Shown: in pieces, positions 51,471 through 59,024 of the stretch
Layout: every line of letters starts with the position of its first letter
How positions within the stretch are numbered: position 1 is the first letter of the stretch
Source of the DNA: Mycobacterium sp. DL99
Lineage (GTDB): Bacteria; Actinomycetota; Actinomycetes; Mycobacteriales; Mycobacteriaceae
Assembly: GCF_004762045.1 (NCBI RefSeq)
Contig: NZ_SJOM01000007.1
Span: forward strand, 6,200,198 to 6,264,197
DNA: 64,000 bases
Direction: 5' to 3'
The notes under the pieces: generated by a model
What the model was told of the DNA's origin: nothing
Database searches by the model: none
The model's input: only the letters and a program-made list of their open reading frames with translations
Position numbers and translations under genes: made by a program

Positions 51471-52346
51471 TCAGTCCCGGCCCGCACCGGTCAGGCCGTT
51501 CTGTAGCCAACTCTTGGTGCGGCCGGGATGATTCGTGGCCACCCACGCCACCCCGATGTCGCGGCAGAACCGGACGTCCTCGTAATGGTCCACGGTCCAG
51601 CAGTACAGCGCGCGCCCCTGGGCGGCGGCCCGGTCGACCAGTTCCGGATGCTCGCGCAGGGTCGCGATGGAAGGGCCGACGGCGGTGGCCCCGACCGTCG
51701 TGGCCGCGCTGCCGCCCAGGTATCGCGACGTCTCACCGAGCAGCACCGTCGGCAGCATCGGGGCGGCCCGGCGAATCCGCCACACCGCCGACGCCGAGAA
51801 CGACATCACCACCGCGCGGGACAGATCGGCCGAGGCGGGCGCGGCGATGCCGTACCGGTGCAACAGGGCCAGCACCTTGTTCTCCACCAGCGCGCCGTAG
51901 CGCACGGGATGTTTGGTCTCGATGAACAGCTTGACCGGCCGGTTCCAGTCCAGCACCAGCGAGACGAGATCGTCGAGGGTCAGGAGCCCGGTCTCCCCGA
52001 CGGCGCCTTCGATGACACCGTCTCCGTCGGTGTCATCGCCGGAACGTCCGCCGGCATGCCAGGACCCGTAGTCCAGCCTGCGTAACTCGGCGAGTGTCAT
52101 CTCACTGACCAGGCCCGTACCGGTGGAGGTCCGGTCCACCCGTCGGTCGTGCACACACACCAGGTGCCCGTCGCGGGTCAGCCGCACATCGCATTCCACG
52201 CCGTCGGCACCCTCACGCAATGCCAGGTCGTACGCGGCAAGCGTGTGCTCGGGCTTGGCGGCGGATGCTCCCCGATGTGCCACCACGAACGGATGGCCAG
52301 GCCCCGGGGCCGCCTGCCCAGCGGCTCCGCCGTCGCCCGTTTCCAT
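51471..52346 (-). CDS. glpQ1: Glycerophosphodiester phosphodiesterase GlpQ1
   Basis: 291-residue GDPD enzyme that splits glycerophosphodiesters to glycerol-3-phosphate and an alcohol. Catalytic signature: HR in VAHRGASAAKPEHT, the E/D pair in GADGVECDVRLTRDG and His in HDRRVDRTS, then FIETKHP and CWTVDHYEDV. No signal peptide, so it is cytosolic. An acidic insertion (SGDDTDGDGVIEGAVGE) splits the usual loop. Matches Rv3842c. The DUF4328 gene lies six bases upstream in the same direction, suggesting an operon. Confidence 0.92.
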   Translation of the reverse strand: METGDGGAAGQAAPGPGHPFVVAHRGASAAKPEHTLAAYDLALREGADGVECDVRLTRDGHLVCVHDRRVDRTSTGTGLVSEMTLAELRRLDYGSWHAGGRSGDDTDGDGVIEGAVGETGLLTLDDLVSLVLDWNRPVKLFIETKHPVRYGALVENKVLALLHRYGIAAPASADLSRAVVMSFSASAVWRIRRAAPMLPTVLLGETSRYLGGSAATTVGATAVGPSIATLREHPELVDRAAAQGRALYCWTVDHYEDVRFCRDIGVAWVATNHPGRTKSWLQNGLTGAGRD

Positions 52347-52351
52347 ACGGA

Positions 52352-53434
52352 CTATGCTGCCGGGTTCTGCCCTTGGGACTCAACCGGAACGGCGGATTCA
52401 GCTGAATCCTCACGATTCTGCGAAGGCTCGGAACCCTCGGGCTCGACCACCACCCAGCGTCGGACGGTGCGCTCGGCCGCCGCGGTACCGGTGCCCTCGA
52501 AACCGGCGAACACCTTGGCCGTCAGCAGGAAGGCCGCAAGCGCCAGCAGGTACCCGACGATCGTGGCCACCGTGTTGTCGGCGATGTTCTGCGGGGTGTT
52601 GTTGAAGAAGGTCACGTACACGGTGCTTGCCATCGACCACGTCGCGACCAGTGCGCTGAGGATCCACACGATCCACCACACCACGATCGGTCGCCGCAGG
52701 TGCGAGAGACGACCTTCGAGGGCCGCCAGTTCCCACACGAACACCGGCGCCATCACCAGGTTCACCCCGGGCAGCAGACAACAGACCCACAGTGTCGTGG
52801 TGCTGCGCGGATCCTCCTCGCCATGCTCGGCGTACCCAGCGGCCCGACGCGCGATCAGCCAGCGCACCAGTGCCACCACCGTGATGACCACGACGAGCAT
52901 CGCTGCCACGCTGGCGAGCAGACCGATCAGCACCCCGCCGATGGCGATCAGCGGATGCAGCAACACACTGCGGTTGATCAGCAGCAGCGCATACCGAACC
53001 ACGTGGGCGAAGGCCGCGACACCCAACACCACCATGGCCGCCACGAGCATGAGGCGGACCGTGCCGACGCCGGACTCGTCAGCGGGTTTCTCCGGCTGCT
53101 CGTCGACGTCGAAGTACTGGTGCAGTCCCCAGCTCGGAATCGTGCGGTAGCGCGGTGTCGGCCCGAGCGCGCGACGCCCGCGCCGCTGGCGTGGCGGGGC
53201 GCCCGGGCGCAGCGCGATCCAGCGATAGCCGGGCGAGAGTTGTGGCGTGCGTTTTGCCGTCGGTGACGGTGCCTGCGCGGACGATGCGGAAGGCTGGGCA
53301 GGGGGCCTCCACTGGGACTGAGGTGACGACGGCGCAGAGGGCGCCAACAACGAGCCACCGCACCGGGGACACCACGACCGCTGCCGGTCACGCACGTTCC
53401 AGCGCGTCCCGCACTGCGAACACACCTGGATCAT
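52352..53434 (-). CDS. DUF4328 membrane protein with N-terminal zinc ribbon
   Basis: 360-residue protein. Residues 1–26 form a zinc ribbon (CSQCGTRW…CPRCGG). A Pro/Arg-rich linker leads to about six transmembrane segments of the DUF4328 domain (residues 130–320: VRLMLVAAMVVLGVAAFAHVVRYALL, LLPGVNLVMAPVFVWELAALE, IVVWWIVWILSALVA). A charged cytosolic tail follows. Function unknown. Matches Rv3843c in position, just upstream of glpQ1. Confidence 0.82.
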   Translation of the reverse strand: MIQVCSQCGTRWNVRDRQRSWCPRCGGSLLAPSAPSSPQSQWRPPAQPSASSAQAPSPTAKRTPQLSPGYRWIALRPGAPPRQRRGRRALGPTPRYRTIPSWGLHQYFDVDEQPEKPADESGVGTVRLMLVAAMVVLGVAAFAHVVRYALLLINRSVLLHPLIAIGGVLIGLLASVAAMLVVVITVVALVRWLIARRAAGYAEHGEEDPRSTTTLWVCCLLPGVNLVMAPVFVWELAALEGRLSHLRRPIVVWWIVWILSALVATWSMASTVYVTFFNNTPQNIADNTVATIVGYLLALAAFLLTAKVFAGFEGTGTAAAERTVRRWVVVEPEGSEPSQNREDSAESAVPVESQGQNPAA

Positions 53435-53473
53435 CCGACCAGCCTAGCCACGATCTCCCGGAGTTCCTTGCGG

Positions 53474-53815
53474 TCAGACGCTGCCGGGGCCGCCGGCATC
53501 CGTGATGACCGGACGTCCGGCCCCGGCCCAGGCCAGCATTCCGCCCTCGACATTGATCGGGGTGTAGCCGTTACGGGCCAGGTAGTTCGCCACGCGCAGG
53601 GAGCGTCCGCCGGCATGGCAGACCACGTACAGCTCGGCATCGGGGTCGATCTCGGCGATCCGCGTCGGGACGTCGCCCATCGGGATGTGCTGCGCGCCCG
53701 CGACGTGTCCGCGTTGCCATTCGTCGTCCTCACGGACGTCGAGCAGCACGACAGACCCTTCGAACGTGGTGGGTACTGCAGCGATATCTGCCTTCCCGAC
53801 TTCCACATCGTCCAT
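53474..53815 (-). CDS. Rhodanese-like domain protein
   Basis: 113-residue single rhodanese domain, a sulfurtransferase. The active-site loop is VCHAGGRS with the persulfide Cys, preceded by LLDVREDDEWQRGHVAGAQHIPMG and followed by VEGGMLAW. ATG 53815 gives the canonical MDDVEVGKAD start; an upstream in-frame ATG would add 35 residues encoded by the DnaA-box region and is less likely. It stands alone, 39 bases after the DUF4328 gene start. Confidence 0.85.
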   Translation of the reverse strand: MDDVEVGKADIAAVPTTFEGSVVLLDVREDDEWQRGHVAGAQHIPMGDVPTRIAEIDPDAELYVVCHAGGRSLRVANYLARNGYTPINVEGGMLAWAGAGRPVITDAGGPGSV

Positions 53816-53891
53816 GCCCTCAATGCTCGCATGCCTGCGAGGCAGAGCGCACCCGACCCTTATGCCTCGCTGCGGCGTTAGCAACGGGAGG

Positions 53892-53990
53892 CTATCCACA
53901 GTTTCCACAGGTTCATCCACAGCCCGGCACCAGCGGAAAAGCCTGCGATATGGGGATTACTGTGCGGTAGCTGTCCAGGACTGTGGATAA
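53892..53990. promoter_or_regulatory. Cluster of DnaA-box-like sites upstream of the small membrane gene
   Basis: Plus strand: CTATCCACA (53892–53900, 8 of 9), GTTTCCACA (53901–53909, 7 of 9), TCATCCACA (53913–53921, 8 of 9). Minus strand: 53990–53982 reads TTATCCACA, a perfect box. Four sites in 100 bp of intergenic DNA exceed what chance would give for this GC-rich genome. A role in titrating DnaA or regulating neighbours is inferred. Confidence 0.5.
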
Positions 53991-54164
53991 ACCTGGGGTA
54001 TCCGCGGCGGCGATCAACAACCCCCGCAGGCGCGGAGCGAAATTAAGCACTCGGCTAAACGCGGTCACGAACAGGGGCCCGGATCGGTTGGGATCAGCCT
54101 GATTCCAGTGGCCGAGCGGGCCGTATCGACTTACGCGGTAGCCGATTTTCCCCTGGCCATTACA

Positions 54165-54199
54165 GGGTCTATGATCAGCGTCACACCAGCTGTTGTGAC
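54165..54199 (+). promoter_or_regulatory. Candidate promoter with adjacent inverted repeat
   Basis: A -10 element TATGAT (54170–54175) with a -35-like TTTCCC exactly 17 bases upstream. GTCACA and TGTGAC half-sites (54180–54185, 54194–54199) straddle the expected start of transcription, where a repressor could act. The transcript would reach the 52-residue membrane protein gene after about 65 bases. Confidence 0.42.
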
Positions 54200-54247
54200 A
54201 GAACTCACTGGGGGGCAAACATTGATCGTGCAGGTCAGGAGTGTTTG

Positions 54248-54406
54248 ATGGCGTCACATCCGATGGGATCGGGATCAGCCTTTCCGCAGCCCGAATGGCA
54301 TTCATCCGGTCATCTGCACACCCGTAACCAGCTGATGATCTTCCTCCGGGCCAGCGTGATCGCGCTGCTGTTGCTCGGCGTGCTCGCCGTGATGGTCTTG
54401 CTCTGA
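54248..54406 (+). CDS. 52-residue single-pass membrane protein
   Basis: Short gene with ATG 54248 preceded by AGGAG at a 7-base spacing and a plausible promoter. The first 25 residues are polar with His and Trp (MASHPMGSGSAF, HSSGHLHTRNQ); residues about 29–52 are one hydrophobic helix rich in Leu/Val/Ala ending at the C-terminus (RASVIALLLLGVLAVMVLL). This is a small tail-anchored type. It is followed by a hairpin and then sodA, in the same direction. Function unknown. Confidence 0.65.
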   Translation: MASHPMGSGSAFPQPEWHSSGHLHTRNQLMIFLRASVIALLLLGVLAVMVLL

Positions 54407-54422
54407 CCGTCGCCCCATCGGG

Positions 54423-54514
54423 TATACGTGAGGACGGCATGCGCGTCCTTGCGGTGCGCCCTGCGATGGAGCAATGTTGGCAACGATCTTGAGTGTCGAA
54501 CGTCAGGATCGTTG
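54423..54514 (+). promoter_or_regulatory. sodA promoter/leader with two hairpins
   Basis: A -10-like TATACG (54423–54428) is followed by a 6-bp stem AGGACG/CGTCCT (54431–54449) ending in TT, and an 8-bp perfect inverted repeat CAACGATC/GATCGTTG (54481–54488, 54507–54514). The sodA leader would be about 120 bases and structured. The first hairpin could instead terminate the small upstream gene. Confidence 0.38.
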
Positions 54515-54556
54515 AGGACGCCTGGCTCCATCGATCGAAAATGAGGAAGGAATCTC

Positions 54557-55180
54557 GTGGCTGAATACACTTTGCCGGACCTGGATTACGACTACGGAGC
54601 GCTGGAGCCCCACATCTCCGGGCAGATCAACGAGCTCCACCACAGCAAGCACCACGCGGCCTATGTGAAGGGCGTCAACGACGCCGTCGGCAAGCTCGAC
54701 GAGGCGCGGGCCAACGGTGACCACGCGGCGATCTTCCTCAACGAGAAGAACCTGGCCTTCCACCTCGGCGGCCACGTGAACCACTCGATCTGGTGGAAGA
54801 ACCTGTCCCCCAACGGTGGCGACAAGCCGACCGGCGATCTCGCCGCGGCGATCGACGACCAGTTCGGCTCGTTCGACAAGTTCCAGGCGCAGTTCACCGC
54901 GGCCGCCAACGGGCTGCAGGGTTCGGGCTGGGCCGTGCTCGGCTATGACAGCCTCGGCGACCGGCTGCTGACCTTCCAGCTCTACGACCAGCAGGCCAAC
55001 GTGCCGCTCGGCATCATCCCGCTGCTGCAGGTCGACATGTGGGAGCACGCCTTCTACCTGCAGTACAAGAACGTCAAGGCCGACTACGTGAAGGCGTTCT
55101 GGAATGTCGTGAACTGGGAGGACGTGCAGAACCGCTACGCGGCAGCCACCTCCAAGACCAACGGCCTGATCTTCGGCTAG
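54557..55180 (+). CDS. sodA: Superoxide dismutase SodA, predicted Mn form
   Basis: 207-residue Fe/Mn-family enzyme turning superoxide into peroxide and oxygen; mycobacterial SodA is abundant and exported without a classical signal peptide. Metal ligands: His28, His76, Asp160, His164. The outer-sphere residue 145 is Gln (LYDQQAN), whereas M. tuberculosis Fe-SodA has His145; Gln is typical of Mn-dependent enzymes such as that of M. smegmatis. GTG 54557 has GAGGAAGG at a good distance. Downstream hairpin at 55232. Confidence 0.96.
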   Translation: MAEYTLPDLDYDYGALEPHISGQINELHHSKHHAAYVKGVNDAVGKLDEARANGDHAAIFLNEKNLAFHLGGHVNHSIWWKNLSPNGGDKPTGDLAAAIDDQFGSFDKFQAQFTAAANGLQGSGWAVLGYDSLGDRLLTFQLYDQQANVPLGIIPLLQVDMWEHAFYLQYKNVKADYVKAFWNVVNWEDVQNRYAAATSKTNGLIFG

Positions 55181-55231
55181 TTCCGATTCGGTCCGATCGA
55201 GGGCTGGATCAGTTTTCTGATCTCTCACCAA

Positions 55232-55259
55232 GGGGCGTCGCGCGACAGCGTGACGCCCC
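55232..55259 (+). terminator. Hairpin after sodA
   Basis: GGGGCGTC (55232–55239) pairs perfectly with GACGCCCC (55252–55259) around 12 bases, about 50 bases after the sodA stop. Strong stem without a U-run. Confidence 0.62.
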
Positions 55260-55423
55260 GCCCTCGTTTCCGGGCCGGCTCGTTCTTGGCCGACTCGTTA
55301 CCGGTCCGGGCCCCGTGTCGTCTTGCACAGCTGCGACTGCTGCCGCATTCTGATCTCATCGACCCACAGACGTGTCGGAGCACCGGTGAACCGGTGGCCC
55401 AACACCGATGTCCCGGAGGCGAT

Positions 55424-55960
55424 ATGGATACGACGGGGTCCGGCAGGGCGATCGAGATCGCCCCCTTTCATTCCGGCGGTGCCCTCAAAGGTTTCGTGGT
55501 CTCGGGCCGATGGCCTGACTCCACCAAAGAGTGGGCGCAGCTTCTCATGGTCACGGTCCGGATCGCATCACTGCCCGGATTGCTCTCCACCACAACGATT
55601 TTCGGAGTCCGCGAAGAGTTGCCCGAGCAGCCCCGCCCGGGCACCGTCGGCCTGGTCATCGCCGAAGGCCCGGTGGTCGGCGAATCCGCGGTTCCGCCCG
55701 GGTATTTCGCCGAGCATCAGCCGCCGGCACTGCTGATGCTGCATCCTCCTTCGGAGACAACGCCGTCGCTTCCGGAATGCACCGGTGCGGCGTCGGGATG
55801 CGTACTGCTACCAGGACTTCCGTATCTCGGGCTGGAACACAGAGCCGCCTGGGTGGAAGCCGAGTCAGATGGCACGGTGACATCGGTGGTCAGCCGGGTC
55901 GGAGTCGATCCGATCAGCCACCCCGACACCGCAATCCTGGCGATGCTCCTGGCCGCGTGA
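55424..55960 (+). CDS. Conserved hypothetical protein, Rv3847-like
   Basis: 178-residue soluble protein of unknown function, conserved in mycobacteria to my knowledge. It starts MDTTGSGRAIEIAPFHSGGALKGFVVSGRWPDSTKEW. No catalytic motif, signal peptide or membrane helix is seen; the pattern is short strands with Pro/Gly turns and a closing Ala/Leu helix. ATG 55424 follows GGAGG by four bases, which sets the start against a longer in-frame version. It lies between sodA and the long espR leader region, as Rv3847 does. Confidence 0.75.
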   Translation: MDTTGSGRAIEIAPFHSGGALKGFVVSGRWPDSTKEWAQLLMVTVRIASLPGLLSTTTIFGVREELPEQPRPGTVGLVIAEGPVVGESAVPPGYFAEHQPPALLMLHPPSETTPSLPECTGAASGCVLLPGLPYLGLEHRAAWVEAESDGTVTSVVSRVGVDPISHPDTAILAMLLAA

Positions 55961-56852
55961 CGCCACCAGTGGAGGGACATCCTCTCTGATCAGGAGAATC
56001 TGGCTACCCGAAAAAGACAGGAAACGTAGCGGGTTCGGCCGACAACAGCTAGGGTCCTCAAGATCAGCGAAGGGCAGCAGCCCGCAATCGTCGCGTCGAC
56101 ACGCAGGCGTCAGGCCCGGCCGACAAATGATGCGGTGAGTGAGACCTTCGACCGTATGTAAGTGCGCCGCGCAAGCGGCACAGACCGGCGGTGTGTCGAA
56201 AGGTCGCCATGTCCGCAGCCGCAGGCGTCAGCGCCGGCGTCAGCAGCAGGGTCGCCGTACTCGGCTACCCATCGCGACCCCCAGATAGCCGAGGCGAGCC
56301 GCCGCAACCGCGCCGGCGGCCGCATTTGTGCCATCGATTGTCCCTTGACGACGCAAACCGCCGCCTGTTTCCACGTCGCAACCCCGCCTGGAATCGACGC
56401 CGGAATCCTCCCGGGGCCGTCTGGCTATCGCACGCAAGGGGGCTGATGCGCATTCCATCGCCCAACCTGTAACGTGTTCCACGTCGTTCGACAACGGCGT
56501 TGCGCGCAATCTGACGCGACCTGGGGCCCACGCTACAGCAAATATCTGTTTCCCCTAGTCACGGCGCCGCGACGGTTGCCGGCCCAGAAGTTGATCATGA
56601 TCGAGCGCGCCTGTGAGCGCAGCTCACCGCGCCCAATACAACGCAACCGTCACCTTTTGCATTGCCAGACGGCGCAATCCCGCCCCGCCTCCATGGCGAA
56701 GGACTCGTTATCCGTGGCGTGGACAGTCAAAACGCAAAGCCAGGTTAACTTTTGTGGCGTTTGCACTTGGTTGTCGTCACAACACTCGCTACCATAGTCA
56801 GCAAATACGCCGCCTATTCGTACCGCTCGTGAAGCATGTGGAGGTCAAATCG
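55961..56852. other. 892-bp region upstream of espR without a recognised gene
   Basis: No frame here has mycobacterial coding character, and the Rv3848 membrane protein expected from M. tuberculosis order is absent. It contains three GGCGTCAG repeats (56106–56113, 56224–56231, 56236–56243), AT-rich patches near 56540–56610 and 56740–56815, and a short GTTGT-CGTC-ACAAC palindrome at 56770–56783 close to a -10-like TACCAT (56790–56795). A long control region for espR is the simplest reading. Confidence 0.5.
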
Positions 56853-57251
56853 ATGAGCAAGACGTTCGCCGCCCGCCTAAACCGCCTGTTCGATACGGTT
56901 TATCCACCCGGGCGCGGACCCCACACGTCTGCCGAGGTGATCGCCGCACTGAAGTCCGAGGGCGTCACCATGTCGGCTCCGTATCTGTCGCAGCTCCGTT
57001 CGGGCAACCGGACGAACCCGTCGGCGGCAACTATGGCCGCACTTGCCAACTTCTTCCGTATCAAGCCGGCTTACTTCACCGACGACGAGTACTACGAGAA
57101 GCTCGACAAGGAGCTGACCTGGCTGGCCAGCATGCGTGACGAAGGGATCCGCCGGATCGCTGCCCGCACCGTCGGGCTGTCCACCGAAGCCCAACAGGAT
57201 CTGGTCCAGAAGGTCGATGAGCTGCGCCGCCGGGAACACCTCGACGACTGA
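56853..57251 (+). CDS. espR: Nucleoid-associated regulator EspR
   Basis: 132-residue dimeric XRE-type DNA-binding protein that in M. tuberculosis controls the espACD locus and many cell-wall genes, binding distant sites and looping DNA. The N-terminal HTH (residues about 10–60) contains HTSAEVIAALKSEG and APYLSQLRSGNRTNPSAATMAALANFF; the C-terminal helices (ELTWLASMRDEGIRRIA…DLVQKVDELRRREHLDD) dimerise. ATG 56853 has GGAGG eight bases before. It converges on a membrane-protein/metallopeptidase operon and has an unusually long upstream region. Confidence 0.94.
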   Translation: MSKTFAARLNRLFDTVYPPGRGPHTSAEVIAALKSEGVTMSAPYLSQLRSGNRTNPSAATMAALANFFRIKPAYFTDDEYYEKLDKELTWLASMRDEGIRRIAARTVGLSTEAQQDLVQKVDELRRREHLDD

Positions 57252-57275
57252 TTCGTCGAGTTCTGCCGGCATCCT

Positions 57276-57343
57276 CGCGCGCTGAAACCCACGTCAGTGG
57301 GGACCATTTCGGTGGTTTCCACTCGCGCGGGTTTCAGCTGCGC
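57276..57343. terminator. Nested inverted repeat between espR and the convergent membrane-protein gene
   Basis: GCTGAAACCC (57281–57290) pairs with GGGTTTCAGC (57329–57338), extended on both sides by CGCGC. Inside the loop AGTGG (57296–57300) pairs with CCACT (57319–57323). The structure overlaps the last codons of the opposing gene and can terminate both transcripts. Confidence 0.6.
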
Positions 57344-58467
57344 GCAGCCCCGCGGTCCAATTTCCGGTACTGCTCGGCAATCGCCAGAATCCATTCCCGG
57401 TCCGAAAACGATTCCGGCTGGCTGAGCCAGGCCAGCCCCGGAAACGCTGAATCTTCATCCCCCTCGCGAGTGTCGTAGATCCACTGGGCGATGGCCCGCG
57501 CCTGATCCCGGGGTGACACCTGAGGTCGCTCGGTATCGCCGAATTGTGTTGCGTCACTTGATCCGGATGATCCGCGGGGCCCGGCGGTCTCATGCTGACG
57601 CGCGTCGGCCGCGGTCGCTTCCAGGTACAGCGCGTCGGAGATCAGCGACATCCGTTCGGCGACGCGGAACACCAGCGGTCCGCGCGGACGCACCCCGATA
57701 CCCACGTCGGGCTGACGCCGGGCCAACTCATTCAGCAGCGGTTTGATGGTCCGCAGTTCGTGTTGTGCACCGAACCAGTCTTCGACGCTGGGCAACAGCG
57801 ATCCGGCGGCGACGATCACCATCGCGCACCCGAGCATGGTCGCCGCGGCGCCGACACCGACAGGCTCGGTGCGCCCCGCGGCGCGGAGCAGGACGAAGCC
57901 GCTGGTAGCCACGATCAGCACCATCCCGACCGTGAACAGGAACAGCGCCCGCCCACGCCGGCTGCGGTTCGAGTAGCGCAGGCCCGCCCACGCCACCAGG
58001 GTGAGGGCGAGGAACACGTAGAGCAACGGCAGCAGCCATGAGGTGCCGTTCGAGACGAGATCCCGCTTGAGGTACTCCGACGGCGACATCTCCGGCTGTC
58101 GACCGGCGCGGAAGAAGATCACCAGGCTGATGACTGTCACGAGTCCGGCAATGCCGTACTGGACCAGTGCGATGCGTCGGGTGAGAGTCGCCGAATGGCT
58201 CGATGACGCCGTCGTGATCATCACGCAACTACCGGCTGCGCAGGCGATCAGCGCAACCTGGCTCAGTCCGACCGCGACGTTGGGCCAGTGCACCACCGTG
58301 TCGATCAGCAGGGCGAGCGGCTGCCAGTTCAGTGCTGCGACGACGCCAAGGCTGCCCAACGACAGGATCATCGCCGAGCTCACCAGGGATTGTTTGTTGA
58401 CCAGTGCCCAACCGATGCGCAGGCCGGTCGCCAGGCCGAGTAGGCCGGCAATCACCCAGACGATCAA
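57334..58467 (-). CDS. MAB_1171c-like multi-pass membrane protein (DUF6545-type C-terminus)
   Basis: 377-residue membrane protein of unknown function, resembling the family called MAB_1171c putative transporter. Seven hydrophobic segments cover residues 1–230 (starting IVWVIAGLLGLATGLRIGWAL), then a cytosolic domain of about 150 residues that contains RPRGPLVFRVAERMSLISDALYLEATAA, as in DUF6545. No transporter signature is visible, so the name is weak. It begins with TTG at 58467 overlapping the stop of the metallopeptidase gene (TTGA), so the two are translationally coupled. Such genes commonly stand next to ImmA/IrrE peptidases and XRE regulators. Confidence 0.72.
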   Translation of the reverse strand: MIVWVIAGLLGLATGLRIGWALVNKQSLVSSAMILSLGSLGVVAALNWQPLALLIDTVVHWPNVAVGLSQVALIACAAGSCVMITTASSSHSATLTRRIALVQYGIAGLVTVISLVIFFRAGRQPEMSPSEYLKRDLVSNGTSWLLPLLYVFLALTLVAWAGLRYSNRSRRGRALFLFTVGMVLIVATSGFVLLRAAGRTEPVGVGAAATMLGCAMVIVAAGSLLPSVEDWFGAQHELRTIKPLLNELARRQPDVGIGVRPRGPLVFRVAERMSLISDALYLEATAADARQHETAGPRGSSGSSDATQFGDTERPQVSPRDQARAIAQWIYDTREGDEDSAFPGLAWLSQPESFSDREWILAIAEQYRKLDRGAARS

Positions 58468-58955
58468 CCAAACGCCTCTCCGAGGCGAACCTGCACGATC
58501 GATGACCGGTCGGAGGGCAGCCGGCCGAGCCGGTACAGCAGCAGCGCGGCGAAGTCCTCGGCCTCCTGCTCGATGTCCTCGCCGTTGGGCCCCATGCAGC
58601 CGGTCCGTTGGTTGAGCATGTAGCTGATCAGATCGGAGGTGGCCACCTCAGCGGTGGCAGCGGCCGCATCGACGATCGAGATGCCCTCGTGGCCCAGCAC
58701 CAGGTGGCCGAGCTCGTGAGCCAGGGTGCGGTCCCAGGCCGGCAGGCCCTGCTGGATGAGGAACACATCGCGGTCGGTGTATTGCCGCCACTGCCCGCAG
58801 ACCCCGGGCGGAAGTTCTGCCATGGTCAGCTCGATCGGCCTACCGCGGTCTTCGCTCACCGCGTCGACCAGGCGGGTCAATGTGACTTCGCCCTGTCGCG
58901 GGGCCAGATCGAGAACCTCGTTGACAGCGCGCGTAACGCTTCGACTGGCGGACAT
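58464..58955 (-). CDS. ImmA/IrrE (M78)-type metallo-endopeptidase
   Basis: 163-residue soluble protein. The zinc motif HELGH is at residues 80–84 and the candidate third ligand lies in EQEAEDFAALLLY near 130, the arrangement of ImmA/IrrE peptidases. In known cases these cut XRE-type repressors (ImmR by ImmA, DdrO by IrrE). ATG 58955 has AAAGGGGG just upstream; an ATG 15 bases earlier would bury that site. The stop overlaps the start of the membrane-protein gene. EspR, an XRE-type protein, is encoded two genes away. Confidence 0.83.
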   Translation of the reverse strand: MSASRSVTRAVNEVLDLAPRQGEVTLTRLVDAVSEDRGRPIELTMAELPPGVCGQWRQYTDRDVFLIQQGLPAWDRTLAHELGHLVLGHEGISIVDAAAATAEVATSDLISYMLNQRTGCMGPNGEDIEQEAEDFAALLLYRLGRLPSDRSSIVQVRLGEAFG

Positions 58956-59024
58956 GATCCCCCTTTCCACCCTTTCGTAGCACGCCCGGACAAGTCCCCT
59001 TACCTGGATTCTCCCAGGTCGTTC

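Larger units (their letters stand above)
53816..54247. other. 432-bp region without a recognised gene
   Basis: Holds a cluster of DnaA-box-like 9-mers (53892–53990), a candidate promoter (TATGAT at 54170–54175 with TTTCCC 17 bases upstream) and an inverted repeat GTCACA-N8-TGTGAC (54180–54199) just after it. No reading frame in it looks coding. M. tuberculosis has Rv3844 and Rv3845 in this interval. Confidence 0.6.

Noticed and set aside
54180..54199. CRP site
   Set aside because: The half-sites are GTCACA then TGTGAC, the reverse of the TGTGA-N6-TCACA order used by mycobacterial CRP.
53913..54440. 175-codon minus-strand frame across the DnaA-box region
   Set aside because: No protein family character and it covers the well-supported small membrane gene on the other strand.
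56191..56531. Short frames on both strands in the espR upstream region
   Set aside because: Arg/Pro-rich, no start context, mutually overlapping, and no resemblance to the membrane protein expected from synteny.
56900..56908. DnaA-like box TTATCCACC
   Set aside because: Single 8/9 match inside the espR coding sequence, fixed by conserved codons.
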